From contig JADBKA010000167.1 in assembly GCA_014896635.1 (NCBI GenBank), positions 1-10,167 on the forward strand: 10,167 nt of DNA, written 5' to 3'. The notes below the pieces were generated by a model that saw only the letters and a program-made list of their open reading frames with translations, was not told the DNA's origin and made no database searches. Position 1 is the first letter of the stretch; the number at the start of each line of letters is the position of its first letter. The translations under genes and the position numbers were made by a program. The stretch comes from Ktedonobacteraceae bacterium (GTDB lineage Bacteria; Chloroflexota; Ktedonobacteria; Ktedonobacterales; Ktedonobacteraceae). Positions 1 to 6,631 of the stretch are shown here, piece by piece.

Positions 1-1659
1 AAAGAATATTTAGTGACCGGCTCAACTGGCCAGGAGCAGCTCAAGCACGAGGCGGCAGTGCTCAGCCAGCTGCATCATCCCAACTTGCCGGCCTTTCTGG
101 ATGCCTTCATGGAACATGGGCGCTATTACATTGTGCTCAGCTACATCGAAGGACGCGATCTGACCGATCTGTTGCGTATGACGCGACAGCGCAACGAGAT
201 TGTTCCCATCGCACAGATCCTTAGCTGGCTGCTCTCTATCTGTGACGCCGTAATGTTCCTGCACAGCCAGTATCCTATCGTTATTCACCGCGATATTAAA
301 CCTGATAACATCCGTATTACTCCCAACGGGACGGCGATTCTGGTGGATCTCGGCAATGCGAAAGCGGCAGCAGATGGCGCCAGGACTCTGTTTTTCATTC
401 GCCACCAGGGAACACCCGGCTATGCTCCACCAGAGCAATATCCCGGCGGCAGTGGCACCGATGCCCGCTCTGACATCTATGCACTGGGCGCAACACTCTA
501 TTTTGCCCTGCTCGCGCAGGAACCGCCCAGCGTTTCCAAGCGCAATGAGTCGCTTCAGCAGCGTAAACCGGATCTGCCAACATTGCAAGAGCGCCTGGCA
601 AGCAATCCACCAGAAAGCGCCGGTGAGGCTGCCGAGGCACGCCAGTTCAGGCTGGGCATTTCAAAGCCCGCAAAGCCGGCCCCGCGCCACTCAAGGCATG
701 TGGCACAGCTTGGTACACTTCCGTCGGAACTGCTCGACAGGCTGAACAGAATCATCCATAAAGCAATGGCGATGAAGCCGGAGCGGCGCTATCAGTATGT
801 CTCTGATTTTGCCGCTGATTTGAAAGCCGTGCTGGCGGCGCTGCCCCCCCCACCACAGCCGCCTTCGTCCTCGCGTAAGGTTGATCCGCACAGCACACAG
901 CCGGATCTGCCGGGAATCTACGAAGTCTTACGTTCTCAGAAAGAGCAGGCCAAGCAGCAGGGTTCAGAGGGCAGGCAGGTGGCAAACCCGCCTGCCCCAC
1001 CTCCATCTGTCCCACCTATCCCTGCTGATAGCTGCCCCCGCTGCCAGGCGCCCCTGGCCCCGCGCGCTGCCTATTGTCCACGCTGTGGCACGCCGCTGGG
1101 AGGGAACAGAGGAAGCAACAGGCAGCAAAATAGCATGCCACCCTCTTCTTCGGCATCACAAGCGCCCCCGGTCCCCTCAACTCCTCCGGCTTCCCTGAGT
1201 GCTCCACGTGACGTTTCAGCCGAAGAAACAGTGGTAGTCAAATATAAACCCCCAAAGCAAACTACTGTCGCTCAGTCCCCTGCCCAATCTGCTCACGGAT
1301 TACAGATGCAGATGCAGGTACAGCCGCCAGCCGGGCGCCAGGGCATGCTCCCGCCACATCTTCCTCAAACTCCTCAAACACCACCACCCGCTCCCGCGCA
1401 GGCGCCGTCGCTACCCGCAATGACTCCTATGCCCCAGATGCCTCCAACTCCTCCAAACGGGAAGAGCGCCTCAGCAGCCAGTAGCAACACAGGCAGGTCA
1501 GGTTTCACCATCACGCCAATGCTGATCATCATTGTCGCGGCTATTCTCGTACTCCTGCTTATCGTCATGACCTTCTTGCTCACTGGCAACGTCTTCCACA
1601 CTCACAGTGGTCTCTCTGCGCTCGCTCATCACATCACTGCACTTCTGCCAGCACAATAG
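1..1659 (+). CDS. Membrane-anchored Ser/Thr protein kinase with zinc ribbon (5' end outside window)
   Basis: Hanks-type Ser/Thr kinase, predicted to phosphorylate proteins from the cytoplasmic face of the membrane. The frame is open to the window edge, so the GTG at 13 is not the start. The first codons read K-E-Y, matching what follows the ATP-binding lysine of a VAIKE motif, so the glycine loop is lost to the left. Numbering from the first codon: HRD 96-98 with K100 and N103; metal-binding triplet DLG instead of DFG at 116-118; activation-segment end GTPGYAPPE at 137-145. An insert of about 50 residues (roughly 176-238) sits in the C-lobe. Then come a Pro/Gln-rich linker, a zinc ribbon of two CPRC motifs (C345, C348, C359, C362), a second Pro-rich linker, one transmembrane helix near 506-528 and a short external tail. 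Catalytic HRD and lysine suggest an active enzyme. Substrate unknown. The gene ends at TAG 1657-1659, convergent with the next genes. Confidence 0.9.
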   Translation, partial: KEYLVTGSTGQEQLKHEAAVLSQLHHPNLPAFLDAFMEHGRYYIVLSYIEGRDLTDLLRMTRQRNEIVPIAQILSWLLSICDAVMFLHSQYPIVIHRDIKPDNIRITPNGTAILVDLGNAKAAADGARTLFFIRHQGTPGYAPPEQYPGGSGTDARSDIYALGATLYFALLAQEPPSVSKRNESLQQRKPDLPTLQERLASNPPESAGEAAEARQFRLGISKPAKPAPRHSRHVAQLGTLPSELLDRLNRIIHKAMAMKPERRYQYVSDFAADLKAVLAALPPPPQPPSSSRKVDPHSTQPDLPGIYEVLRSQKEQAKQQGSEGRQVANPPAPPPSVPPIPADSCPRCQAPLAPRAAYCPRCGTPLGGNRGSNRQQNSMPPSSSASQAPPVPSTPPASLSAPRDVSAEETVVVKYKPPKQTTVAQSPAQSAHGLQMQMQVQPPAGRQGMLPPHLPQTPQTPPPAPAQAPSLPAMTPMPQMPPTPPNGKSASAASSNTGRSGFTITPMLIIIVAAILVLLLIVMTFLLTGNVFHTHSGLSALAHHITALLPAQ

Positions 1660-1955
1660 AAGAAAATCTGTGTTATGGCAAGTGCGAGGTCTGCTCCCAG
1701 GGAAAGTCCGACCAGGTGAGCACGTTTGCCGCGAACATGCTCATCAATCAGTTCGATCACGCGCCTGGCAGCATCTTCGAGGCGAAACGGACCGACTCCG
1801 AGACTTTTGCCCTGTTCCGGTAGATCTGGCGCCAGGCAATAGTAGCCAGGCAGTCGCTCCATTTGCGGCTGCCACATGCGTCCGCTGAGTCCCGCGCCAT
1901 GTAAAAAGACTATCGCAGGAGATGCCGGATCGCCGAACGTCCTGGTGAATAACAC
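1629..1955 (-). pseudogene. 3'-truncated alpha/beta hydrolase
   Basis: N-terminal third of an alpha/beta-hydrolase-fold protein. Numbering from a GTG start at 1955-1953, it shows the strand-loop motif FLHGAG (oxyanion region), then WQPQ, then APDLPEQGKS, and the nucleophile elbow GLSLGA with its serine. Family-like sequence stops soon after ADLALAI (near 1675-1682). The last 15 or so residues are antisense readthrough of the neighbouring kinase's 3' end, with a stop at 1629-1631. Family members usually run about 250-280 residues; this has 108 and lacks the acid and histidine of the triad, so it is probably non-functional. The start is supported by a GGAG ribosome site (1962-1965) six bases upstream and by the 14-bp gap from the sulfurtransferase stop, showing it was the last gene of that operon. 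It overlaps the convergent kinase by 31 bp, pointing to a deletion or rearrangement there. A short functional protein is possible but unlikely. Confidence 0.75.
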
Positions 1956-1969
1956 GGCGATCTCCGCTT

Positions 1970-2848
1970 TTATAGCTCGACTGGCAGGTCAGGACGGCTG
2001 CCCCATTCGTTCCAGGAACCATCATAGTTGGTCAGATCAGGATAACCGAGCATCGCCAGGCTGAAGAGCACTGTCGTCGCGGCCACTCCCCCGTTGCAAT
2101 AGGCTACGACCTGCTGATCCGGCGAGATCCCGGCAGCCGAGAAGACGTGCTGTAATTCTTCACTGCTTTTAAATGTGCCGCTGGCAGGGTCGATCAACTC
2201 TTCACGCGGCAGATTAATCGCGCCAGGAATGCGTCCGGCACGTCCATGACCGCGCCTGACACTGCCGGTATACTGTCCGGTATCGCGGACATCGATCAGC
2301 CGGATACCTTGCTGACCGAGGAGTCGCAGCACATCTTCAGCCGTTGCACGCAGCCGGGGCTGTACACGCGGCGTAAAAGTTGCACGCGGATAGGACGGAA
2401 TGGCACTTTCCAGGGGGCGATTTTCGCGCTGCCATTTGAGGAAGCCGCCGTTCAGCACAACGACCTGCGGATGCCCATAGTAGTTGAGCGCCCACCACAG
2501 CCGCGTGGCAAACTGCGAAGCCGGGTGCGCGTCATAGGCCACGACCAGGTGCTGATCGCCGATGCCCAGGCGCCCCAGTACCTCAGCGAACCGCTCAGGT
2601 GGCGCAATCTGGGCCTCTACACTATCATCGGGGTCAACGATATCTTTGCTCCAGTCGATGTAGACCGCACCGGGGATATGCCCCTGCTCATATTCTTCGG
2701 GCGCGCCAACATAGGTCGCGTCCTGCACGCCGTCGCGCTCAACGGTGCGCACATAGCCGCGCATATCGACGATGCGCACAGTAGCATCGTTGAGATGCTC
2801 GGCCAGCCAGGATGTTTCAACCAGAAAACGACTGCGATCCTGTTCCAT
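1970..2848 (-). CDS. Thiosulfate/3-mercaptopyruvate sulfurtransferase (two rhodanese domains)
   Basis: Predicted cytoplasmic sulfurtransferase of 292 residues that moves a sulfane sulfur from thiosulfate or mercaptopyruvate to a thiophilic acceptor. Two rhodanese domains in tandem, the usual length for the family. The N-terminal domain (about 8-145) has IVDMR, GHIPGAVYIDW and the WWALNYYGH helix, but an Asp (D106, in AYDAHPAS) where an active cysteine would be, as expected for the structural domain. The C-terminal domain (about 165-292) has LIDVRD, GRIPGAINLP and the catalytic loop CNGGVAAT with C251. That loop differs from both the classic CRKGVTA (rhodanese) and CGSGVTA (mercaptopyruvate) forms, so the donor cannot be assigned. 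The ATG at 2848 is chosen because family similarity begins just after it and AAAGG lies upstream; an adjacent in-frame TTG (2851) is an alternative, and the longer open frame to 2917 would overlap the gene before. Third gene of the operon, 25 bp after the DUF6391 gene. Confidence 0.9.
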   Translation of the reverse strand: MEQDRSRFLVETSWLAEHLNDATVRIVDMRGYVRTVERDGVQDATYVGAPEEYEQGHIPGAVYIDWSKDIVDPDDSVEAQIAPPERFAEVLGRLGIGDQHLVVAYDAHPASQFATRLWWALNYYGHPQVVVLNGGFLKWQRENRPLESAIPSYPRATFTPRVQPRLRATAEDVLRLLGQQGIRLIDVRDTGQYTGSVRRGHGRAGRIPGAINLPREELIDPASGTFKSSEELQHVFSAAGISPDQQVVAYCNGGVAATTVLFSLAMLGYPDLTNYDGSWNEWGSRPDLPVEL

Positions 2849-2873
2849 CAATGTATCTGCCTTTCTGCAATCT

Positions 2874-3404
2874 TTAGGAGAATAGTCCTGCGGCTTCGGG
2901 ATTTTCTGTAGCCACAAAATGGGCAGTTGTTCCCAGGAACTCCCTGTGTGTCACATTCACTATGCGCATGGAAGAACTGGGCGTCTGTGTTGTCACATGG
3001 CGCTGGACTAGCAGGCCCAGGGGACGCGCCAGCACCAGAGCAGCGGTTGCCGCCAGGATCACATTATTGGCAGTGCCATAGGGACGGCGCAGCCGCGCAA
3101 CGGCCATTGCAGAAAGACCCGTCAGCAGGCCGGAGACTGCCAGGTTTGTCCCGCAGCGTTCGTGGACCGCCAGTTCGGGTTGAGTTGTACGTAGCAGGTG
3201 CAATGCTTCCTGGGCAGCAGGCTGAATCGCTTCGGCGGGTACATCACCGAAGACGAAGAAACCCGTCGCAAAGGAGATACCGGAGAGGCGTCCCTCAGGA
3301 TATTTTCTGGAAAGCAGGACAATAGTCGCATGCTCAAGCGCGTGATTCTGCCTCACGGCGCTCCCTAACAATACTTGCTGAGCAATCTGCGTCAGAGGAT
3401 TCAT
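2874..3404 (-). CDS. DUF6391-type small membrane protein, function unknown
   Basis: A 176-residue protein that I place, from memory of the family, in DUF6391, known mainly from Chloroflexota and Cyanobacteria and without an assigned function. The diagnostic stretch is RQNHALEHATI at 18-28, which contains an H-x3-H pair (H21, H25) and an acidic residue, followed by a Gly/Phe-rich strand region (GISFATGFFVFGDV, 42-55), a helix rich in Ala/Gln, and HERCGTN at 81-87. Two hydrophobic stretches, about 88-104 and 113-133, separated by a short RLRRPYG turn, could be a transmembrane hairpin. The tail from 137 on is polar. No signal peptide is evident. The HALEH, His81 and Cys84 residues look like a possible metal site, but that is inference only. 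The ATG start has AAAGG ten bases upstream. It sits 24 bp after the kinase-FHA gene and 25 bp before the sulfurtransferase, so the three are almost certainly co-transcribed. Confidence 0.7.
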   Translation of the reverse strand: MNPLTQIAQQVLLGSAVRQNHALEHATIVLLSRKYPEGRLSGISFATGFFVFGDVPAEAIQPAAQEALHLLRTTQPELAVHERCGTNLAVSGLLTGLSAMAVARLRRPYGTANNVILAATAALVLARPLGLLVQRHVTTQTPSSSMRIVNVTHREFLGTTAHFVATENPEAAGLFS

Positions 3405-3428
3405 ACACGGTTGGCCTTTCTTTGCTAT

Positions 3429-4931
3429 TCAGGAGCCATAGATGATATCAAATACCACGACTTCATCGCCAAAATTGATGACATCCCCATCATTGAGTGC
3501 GACCGCTTTGTAAATGCGCTGGTTATTGACCAGCGTCCCGTTGGAACTGCCCAGATCTTCCAGGAACCAGCGACCATTAGAAAACCAGAGACGAGCATGA
3601 CGGCGAGAAACAGTCTGTCCTCCAATGACGAGATTATTGCCGTTCGTACGCCCGATGGTGGTCACAACCTGATGAAAGCGGTAGGAGCGCCCGGCCAGCG
3701 GGCCATTCTGAAAGGAGAGCAATGCCAGGACCGGACGCCCATTCGGTCCCAGGTAAGTATCCTCGCTGGCCTGTTTGTTAGAGAGGTCGTACCCACAGGC
3801 TGTACAATAGATTCCTGTTCCGGGATTAGGAGTTCCGCAGCGGAAGCAGACAATGGAAGGTGTTTGTGGCTGATCCGGTGTCACAGGGGATACCGGCAAC
3901 GGAGCTGACGGGGACGGCACTCCCTTCCAGGCAGGAGAGTTTGCCAGACCACTATGTGAGGCAGGACTGGCGCCAGCAGCGCCAGCACCAGCCAGTTGTC
4001 CCGAAGGGACACCTCTGACATCAGCAGGGGCAGATGGTTGAGCAGCGATAAAGGAAGCCCCACGCCACAGGCGAGGTGACATGATATTCGAGGCAGCCAA
4101 CGCATTCGCCAGTGCTTCGATTAGTGCATCAGTCGTCTGGTAGCGGTCCTGAGCAGCTTTTGCAGTCATGCGCTGGATAACCTGGATAATCGGGCCAGGT
4201 ACGCCAGCCATTCGGAGATGATCGATCGGCAGCGGCTCATTCAGGTGTTTCATGGTAATGGTCAGTGGATTATCGCCGGTGAAAGGGACATGACCGGTCA
4301 GGCAATGGAAAAATACAATGCCGAGCGAGTAGATATCGCTGCGCCGGTCAACCTTCTGTCCCACGCCCTGTTCAGGTGACATATACTGGGGAGTGCCGAT
4401 GCCGGTTCCCGCCCGTGTCAGGTTGGTTGTTCCCTCAAGGATCTTGGCAATACCAAAGTCGGAGAGCAAGAGATGGCCGTCCCTACGCAGCAGCATATTA
4501 GCGGGTTTGACATCACGATGCACAATGCCATTGCGATGCGCGCAATCCAATCCTTCGGCGGCCTGGATGATAAAATCAGCCGCTTCGGCAGGGGGCAGCG
4601 GCCTCTTCAAGCGATCCTTGAGCGTCCCACCATCGACATATTCCATGACGATGTAGGTGATATGATCCTCTTCTCCAAAGTCATGAATCTGGACAATGTG
4701 TGGGTGCGCCAGTTTTGCCACAGAGCGAGCTTCTTGCTCGAAGCGTTTGACAAAGATGGGATCGCGCGCATGATAGGCGGGCAGCACCTTGATCGCAACA
4801 TAACGGTCAAGTGTCTGCTGATACGCTTTGAACACCATCGCCATACCACCGGCGCCGATCCGCTCGACAATACGAAACTGGCCTAGCGTCCTGCCGACCA
4901 GCGAGTTGAGATCATTGTTATTCTCTGACAT
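3429..4931 (-). CDS. Soluble Ser/Thr protein kinase with zinc ribbon and C-terminal FHA domain
   Basis: A 500-residue PknB-type kinase. Kinase domain about 20-280: glycine loop IGAGGMAMV (25-33), ATP lysine K48 in VAIK, helix-C E67, HRD 138-140 with K142 and N145, DFG 158-160, GTPQYMSPE 179-187 and SDIYSLG. All catalytic residues are present. A Pro/Ala/Ser-rich linker (about 290-358) leads to a four-cysteine zinc ribbon (C362, C365, C376, C379), then an FHA domain (about 402-500) with GR at 427-428, S442, RRH 443-445 and SSNGT 462-466, the residues that bind phosphothreonine. No transmembrane helix is seen, so it should be cytosolic. FHA domains on such kinases commonly bind the autophosphorylated kinase or its substrates. 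ATG 4931 is chosen because GGGA lies six bases upstream; longer in-frame starts to 4991 lack a well-spaced ribosome site. First gene of the operon with DUF6391 and sulfurtransferase genes, behind the promoter at 5127-5155. Confidence 0.93.
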   Translation of the reverse strand: MSENNNDLNSLVGRTLGQFRIVERIGAGGMAMVFKAYQQTLDRYVAIKVLPAYHARDPIFVKRFEQEARSVAKLAHPHIVQIHDFGEEDHITYIVMEYVDGGTLKDRLKRPLPPAEAADFIIQAAEGLDCAHRNGIVHRDVKPANMLLRRDGHLLLSDFGIAKILEGTTNLTRAGTGIGTPQYMSPEQGVGQKVDRRSDIYSLGIVFFHCLTGHVPFTGDNPLTITMKHLNEPLPIDHLRMAGVPGPIIQVIQRMTAKAAQDRYQTTDALIEALANALAASNIMSPRLWRGASFIAAQPSAPADVRGVPSGQLAGAGAAGASPASHSGLANSPAWKGVPSPSAPLPVSPVTPDQPQTPSIVCFRCGTPNPGTGIYCTACGYDLSNKQASEDTYLGPNGRPVLALLSFQNGPLAGRSYRFHQVVTTIGRTNGNNLVIGGQTVSRRHARLWFSNGRWFLEDLGSSNGTLVNNQRIYKAVALNDGDVINFGDEVVVFDIIYGS

Positions 4932-5126
4932 CGTTATTCCCATTCCCTGCCTGATGAGCATGGATAATCCCTGACTGCATACCTCTGGCAAACTTCCTCT
5001 CTTTCACTCTCCCCGGTCTCCCTTAAAGCTTTTTTCTTAGATGTTGCCAGCTTTGCTCTCCTGCTTTTATCCACATTGAATTGATACAGTAACAAAAGGC
5101 GAGTGATGCGACTCCACGTACTTCTG
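4932..5126 (-). other. Long purine-rich 5' leader of the kinase-FHA operon
   Basis: About 190 nt between the predicted transcription start (near 5120) and the kinase ATG, with no convincing gene. On the transcribed strand it holds a perfect 7-bp long-range pair, CTGGCAA (5050-5044) with TTGCCAG (4991-4985), closing a 52-nt loop that is rich in A and G (GGGAGACC, GGGGAGAG, GAAAGAGAGG). It also contains one perfect DnaA-box 9-mer, TTATCCACA, at 5067-5075 on the plus strand. The ribosome site of the kinase is GGGA, six bases before the ATG. I do not recognise a known riboswitch. Confidence 0.4.
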
Positions 5127-5155
5127 ATTATACAGTTATGGACGTTCTCTGTCGA
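5127..5155 (-). promoter_or_regulatory. Sigma-A/sigma-70-type promoter of the kinase-FHA operon
   Basis: On the minus strand TCGACA (5155-5150, five of six matches to TTGACA) is followed after exactly 17 bp by a perfect TATAAT (5132-5127). This is the best promoter match I see in the window. It faces the kinase-FHA gene and would start RNA near 5120. It lies downstream of the inverted repeat that probably ends the sucAB message, so the kinase operon looks independently transcribed. Confidence 0.75.
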
Positions 5156-5160
5156 GAGAA
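5145..5160. promoter_or_regulatory. Perfect palindrome overlapping the -35 box (candidate operator)
   Basis: TTCTCT-GTCG-AGAGAA is a perfect 6-bp inverted repeat with a 4-bp centre, and it covers the whole -35 hexamer of the kinase-operon promoter. A dimeric repressor bound here would block RNA polymerase. The binding protein is unknown, and no regulator gene of that kind lies in the window. Confidence 0.45.
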
Positions 5161-5210
5161 ACCCAATCTTTCCCCAACTATCGCAAAGTTTTACTGCCAC
5201 TTCTGACAGC

Positions 5211-5296
5211 AAAAAGGATTGTGAGGAGACTCGCTCCACATAGCGGGAACCGGCGCACAGCCGGCTATGTGTCAGCAAGGAGCGAATGCTCCTCAC
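5211..5296 (-). terminator. Compound inverted repeat, probable terminator of sucAB
   Basis: Nested arms fold into one long imperfect hairpin: GTGAGGAG 5221-5228 with CTCCTCAC 5289-5296 (8 bp); TCGCTCC 5231-5237 with GGAGCGA 5279-5285 (7 bp); ACATAG 5238-5243 with CTATGT 5265-5270 (6 bp); CCGGC 5250-5254 with GCCGG 5260-5264 (5 bp, loop GCACA). It starts 24 bp after the sucB stop. On the minus strand it is followed by AATCC and then five T (5215-5211), so the T-tract is short and displaced. Termination of sucAB is the likeliest role. The size and layered bulges would also fit a dispersed palindromic repeat. Confidence 0.6.
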
Positions 5297-5320
5297 CCCT
5301 CCCCTCTATCCTGTCCCACC

Positions 5321-6631
5321 TTAGCCTTCGAGTAAGAGGGTCTCAGGGTCCTCTAGCAGTTCTTTGACTCTGACGAGAAAACGTACCGATACACTCCCAT
5401 CAACGATCCGGTGATCATAAGAAAGGGCTACATACATCATAGGACGAATCTCGATCTGTCCGTTAACAGCAACAGGACGCTGCACGATGTTATGCATGCC
5501 CAGGATGCCAACCTGAGGACCGTTGAGGATTGGCGTCGAGAGCAGCGAGCCATAGACGCCGCCATTGGTGATCGTGAAGGTACCGCCCTGTAAATCAGCC
5601 AGCGTCAGCCTGCCGGAGCGCGCACGCTCGGCGAGATCGGCAATCTCGCGCTCGATCTGGGCAAAGCTCTTACGGTCAGCATCACGCACAACAGGAACAA
5701 CCAGTCCCTCTTCGGAACCAACGGCGATGCCGATGTCGTAATAATGCTTGATCACCATTTCATCGCCCTGAATCTCAGCATTGAGGTAAGGGAAAGCTTT
5801 GAGCGCGCCAACAACAGCTTTTGTGAAGAAGGACATGTAGCCAAGCGAGACACCGAATCGCTCCTTAAACGCTTCTCTGCGCCGGCGACGCAGTTCAATG
5901 ATCTTGCTCATGTCGATCTCGTTGAAGGTGGTGAGCATCGCCGCTGTCTGCTGCACCTCAACCAGGCGCCGCGCTATCGTCTGCCTCCGGCGCGACATGC
6001 GCACGCGCTCCTCCGGTCTCCCCTGCGCTACAGAGGGCGGGGGAATCGGCACAGCGGGAGCCGGAGCCGCAGAAGATGGCACCGCCTGCGCTGACACAGC
6101 AGCGGAAGCAGGAACAGCAGGTTGCTGCGCACTCCGCTCCAGATAGGAGATGACATCCTCTCTTGTGACACGGCCATGCGGACTTGTTCCCTGTACCTTC
6201 GAGATATCTATGTTATGTTCAGCAGCAATGCGACGCGCCAGGGGAGAAGGCGGACGCTGCCCTGCCACCTGCGGCACAGCAGGCTGCCGGTTCTGCACCT
6301 CCGGTGGAGCTGCCTGTGGAGCTGCCTGTGAGGTAGTCTGTTGAGCAGTCTGAGGAGCAGTTTGAGCGGCAGCGCCGTTGGAGGCGGGGACTGCCTCCTC
6401 GTTAAGCAGGCCGATTACCTCGCCGACTGTGACAGTATCTCCTTCCTGCTTGAGGATCTTTTGCAGCGTCCCGGCCTGCCCGGCAGAGACCTCAACATTA
6501 ACTTTATCGGTTTCCAGTTCCGCCAGCGTCTCACCTCGCTGGACAGGCTCGCCTTCCTTTTTGCGCCACGCGGCGATGGTGGCATCAACTATTGATTCCC
6601 CCAATGTAGGAACACGAATTTCAACGGACAT
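5321..6631 (-). CDS. sucB: 2-oxoglutarate dehydrogenase E2, dihydrolipoamide succinyltransferase
   Basis: E2 core of the 2-oxoglutarate dehydrogenase complex: its swinging lipoyl arm takes the succinyl group from E1 and passes it to CoA, giving succinyl-CoA for the TCA cycle. 436 residues, with lipoyl domain 3-77 (lipoylated K43 in ETDKVNVEV), an Ala/Gln/Pro linker (82-127), the peripheral-subunit-binding domain 128-165 ([22 protein letters not shown]), a second Ala/Pro linker (168-205) and the catalytic domain 206-436. The active-site H407 and D411 lie in YDHRIVDG, with the [12 protein letters not shown] motif at 351-362. Branched-chain or pyruvate E2 proteins are related, but pairing with sucA settles the assignment. 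ATG 6631 is chosen because the lipoyl domain begins there and GGGGGA lies five bases upstream; the frame is open much further up, inside sucA, but that is antisense-free readthrough of no family. The start overlaps the sucA stop by 11 bp, suggesting translational coupling. The linkers are built from short degenerate repeats. Confidence 0.95.
   Translation of the reverse strand: MSVEIRVPTLGESIVDATIAAWRKKEGEPVQRGETLAELETDKVNVEVSAGQAGTLQKILKQEGDTVTVGEVIGLLNEEAVPASNGAAAQTAPQTAQQTTSQAAPQAAPPEVQNRQPAVPQVAGQRPPSPLARRIAAEHNIDISKVQGTSPHGRVTREDVISYLERSAQQPAVPASAAVSAQAVPSSAAPAPAVPIPPPSVAQGRPEERVRMSRRRQTIARRLVEVQQTAAMLTTFNEIDMSKIIELRRRRREAFKERFGVSLGYMSFFTKAVVGALKAFPYLNAEIQGDEMVIKHYYDIGIAVGSEEGLVVPVVRDADRKSFAQIEREIADLAERARSGRLTLADLQGGTFTITNGGVYGSLLSTPILNGPQVGILGMHNIVQRPVAVNGQIEIRPMMYVALSYDHRIVDGSVSVRFLVRVKELLEDPETLLLEG

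Noticed and set aside
22..588. 188-codon minus-strand open frame
   Set aside because: Antisense to the catalytic core of the first kinase (HRD and GTPGY motifs), with no domain of its own.
1680..1955. Functional small alpha/beta hydrolase
   Set aside because: The frame lacks the catalytic acid and histidine and more than half of the fold, so truncation is the better reading.
2246..2911. 221-codon plus-strand open frame
   Set aside because: Antisense to the sulfurtransferase, whose rhodanese motifs are clear; no family features in the plus-strand translation.
6300..6370. Short direct repeats (variants of GAGCTGCCTGTG)
   Set aside because: They encode the Ala/Gln/Pro linker of E2, where degenerate repeats are normal; not a mobile element or CRISPR array.
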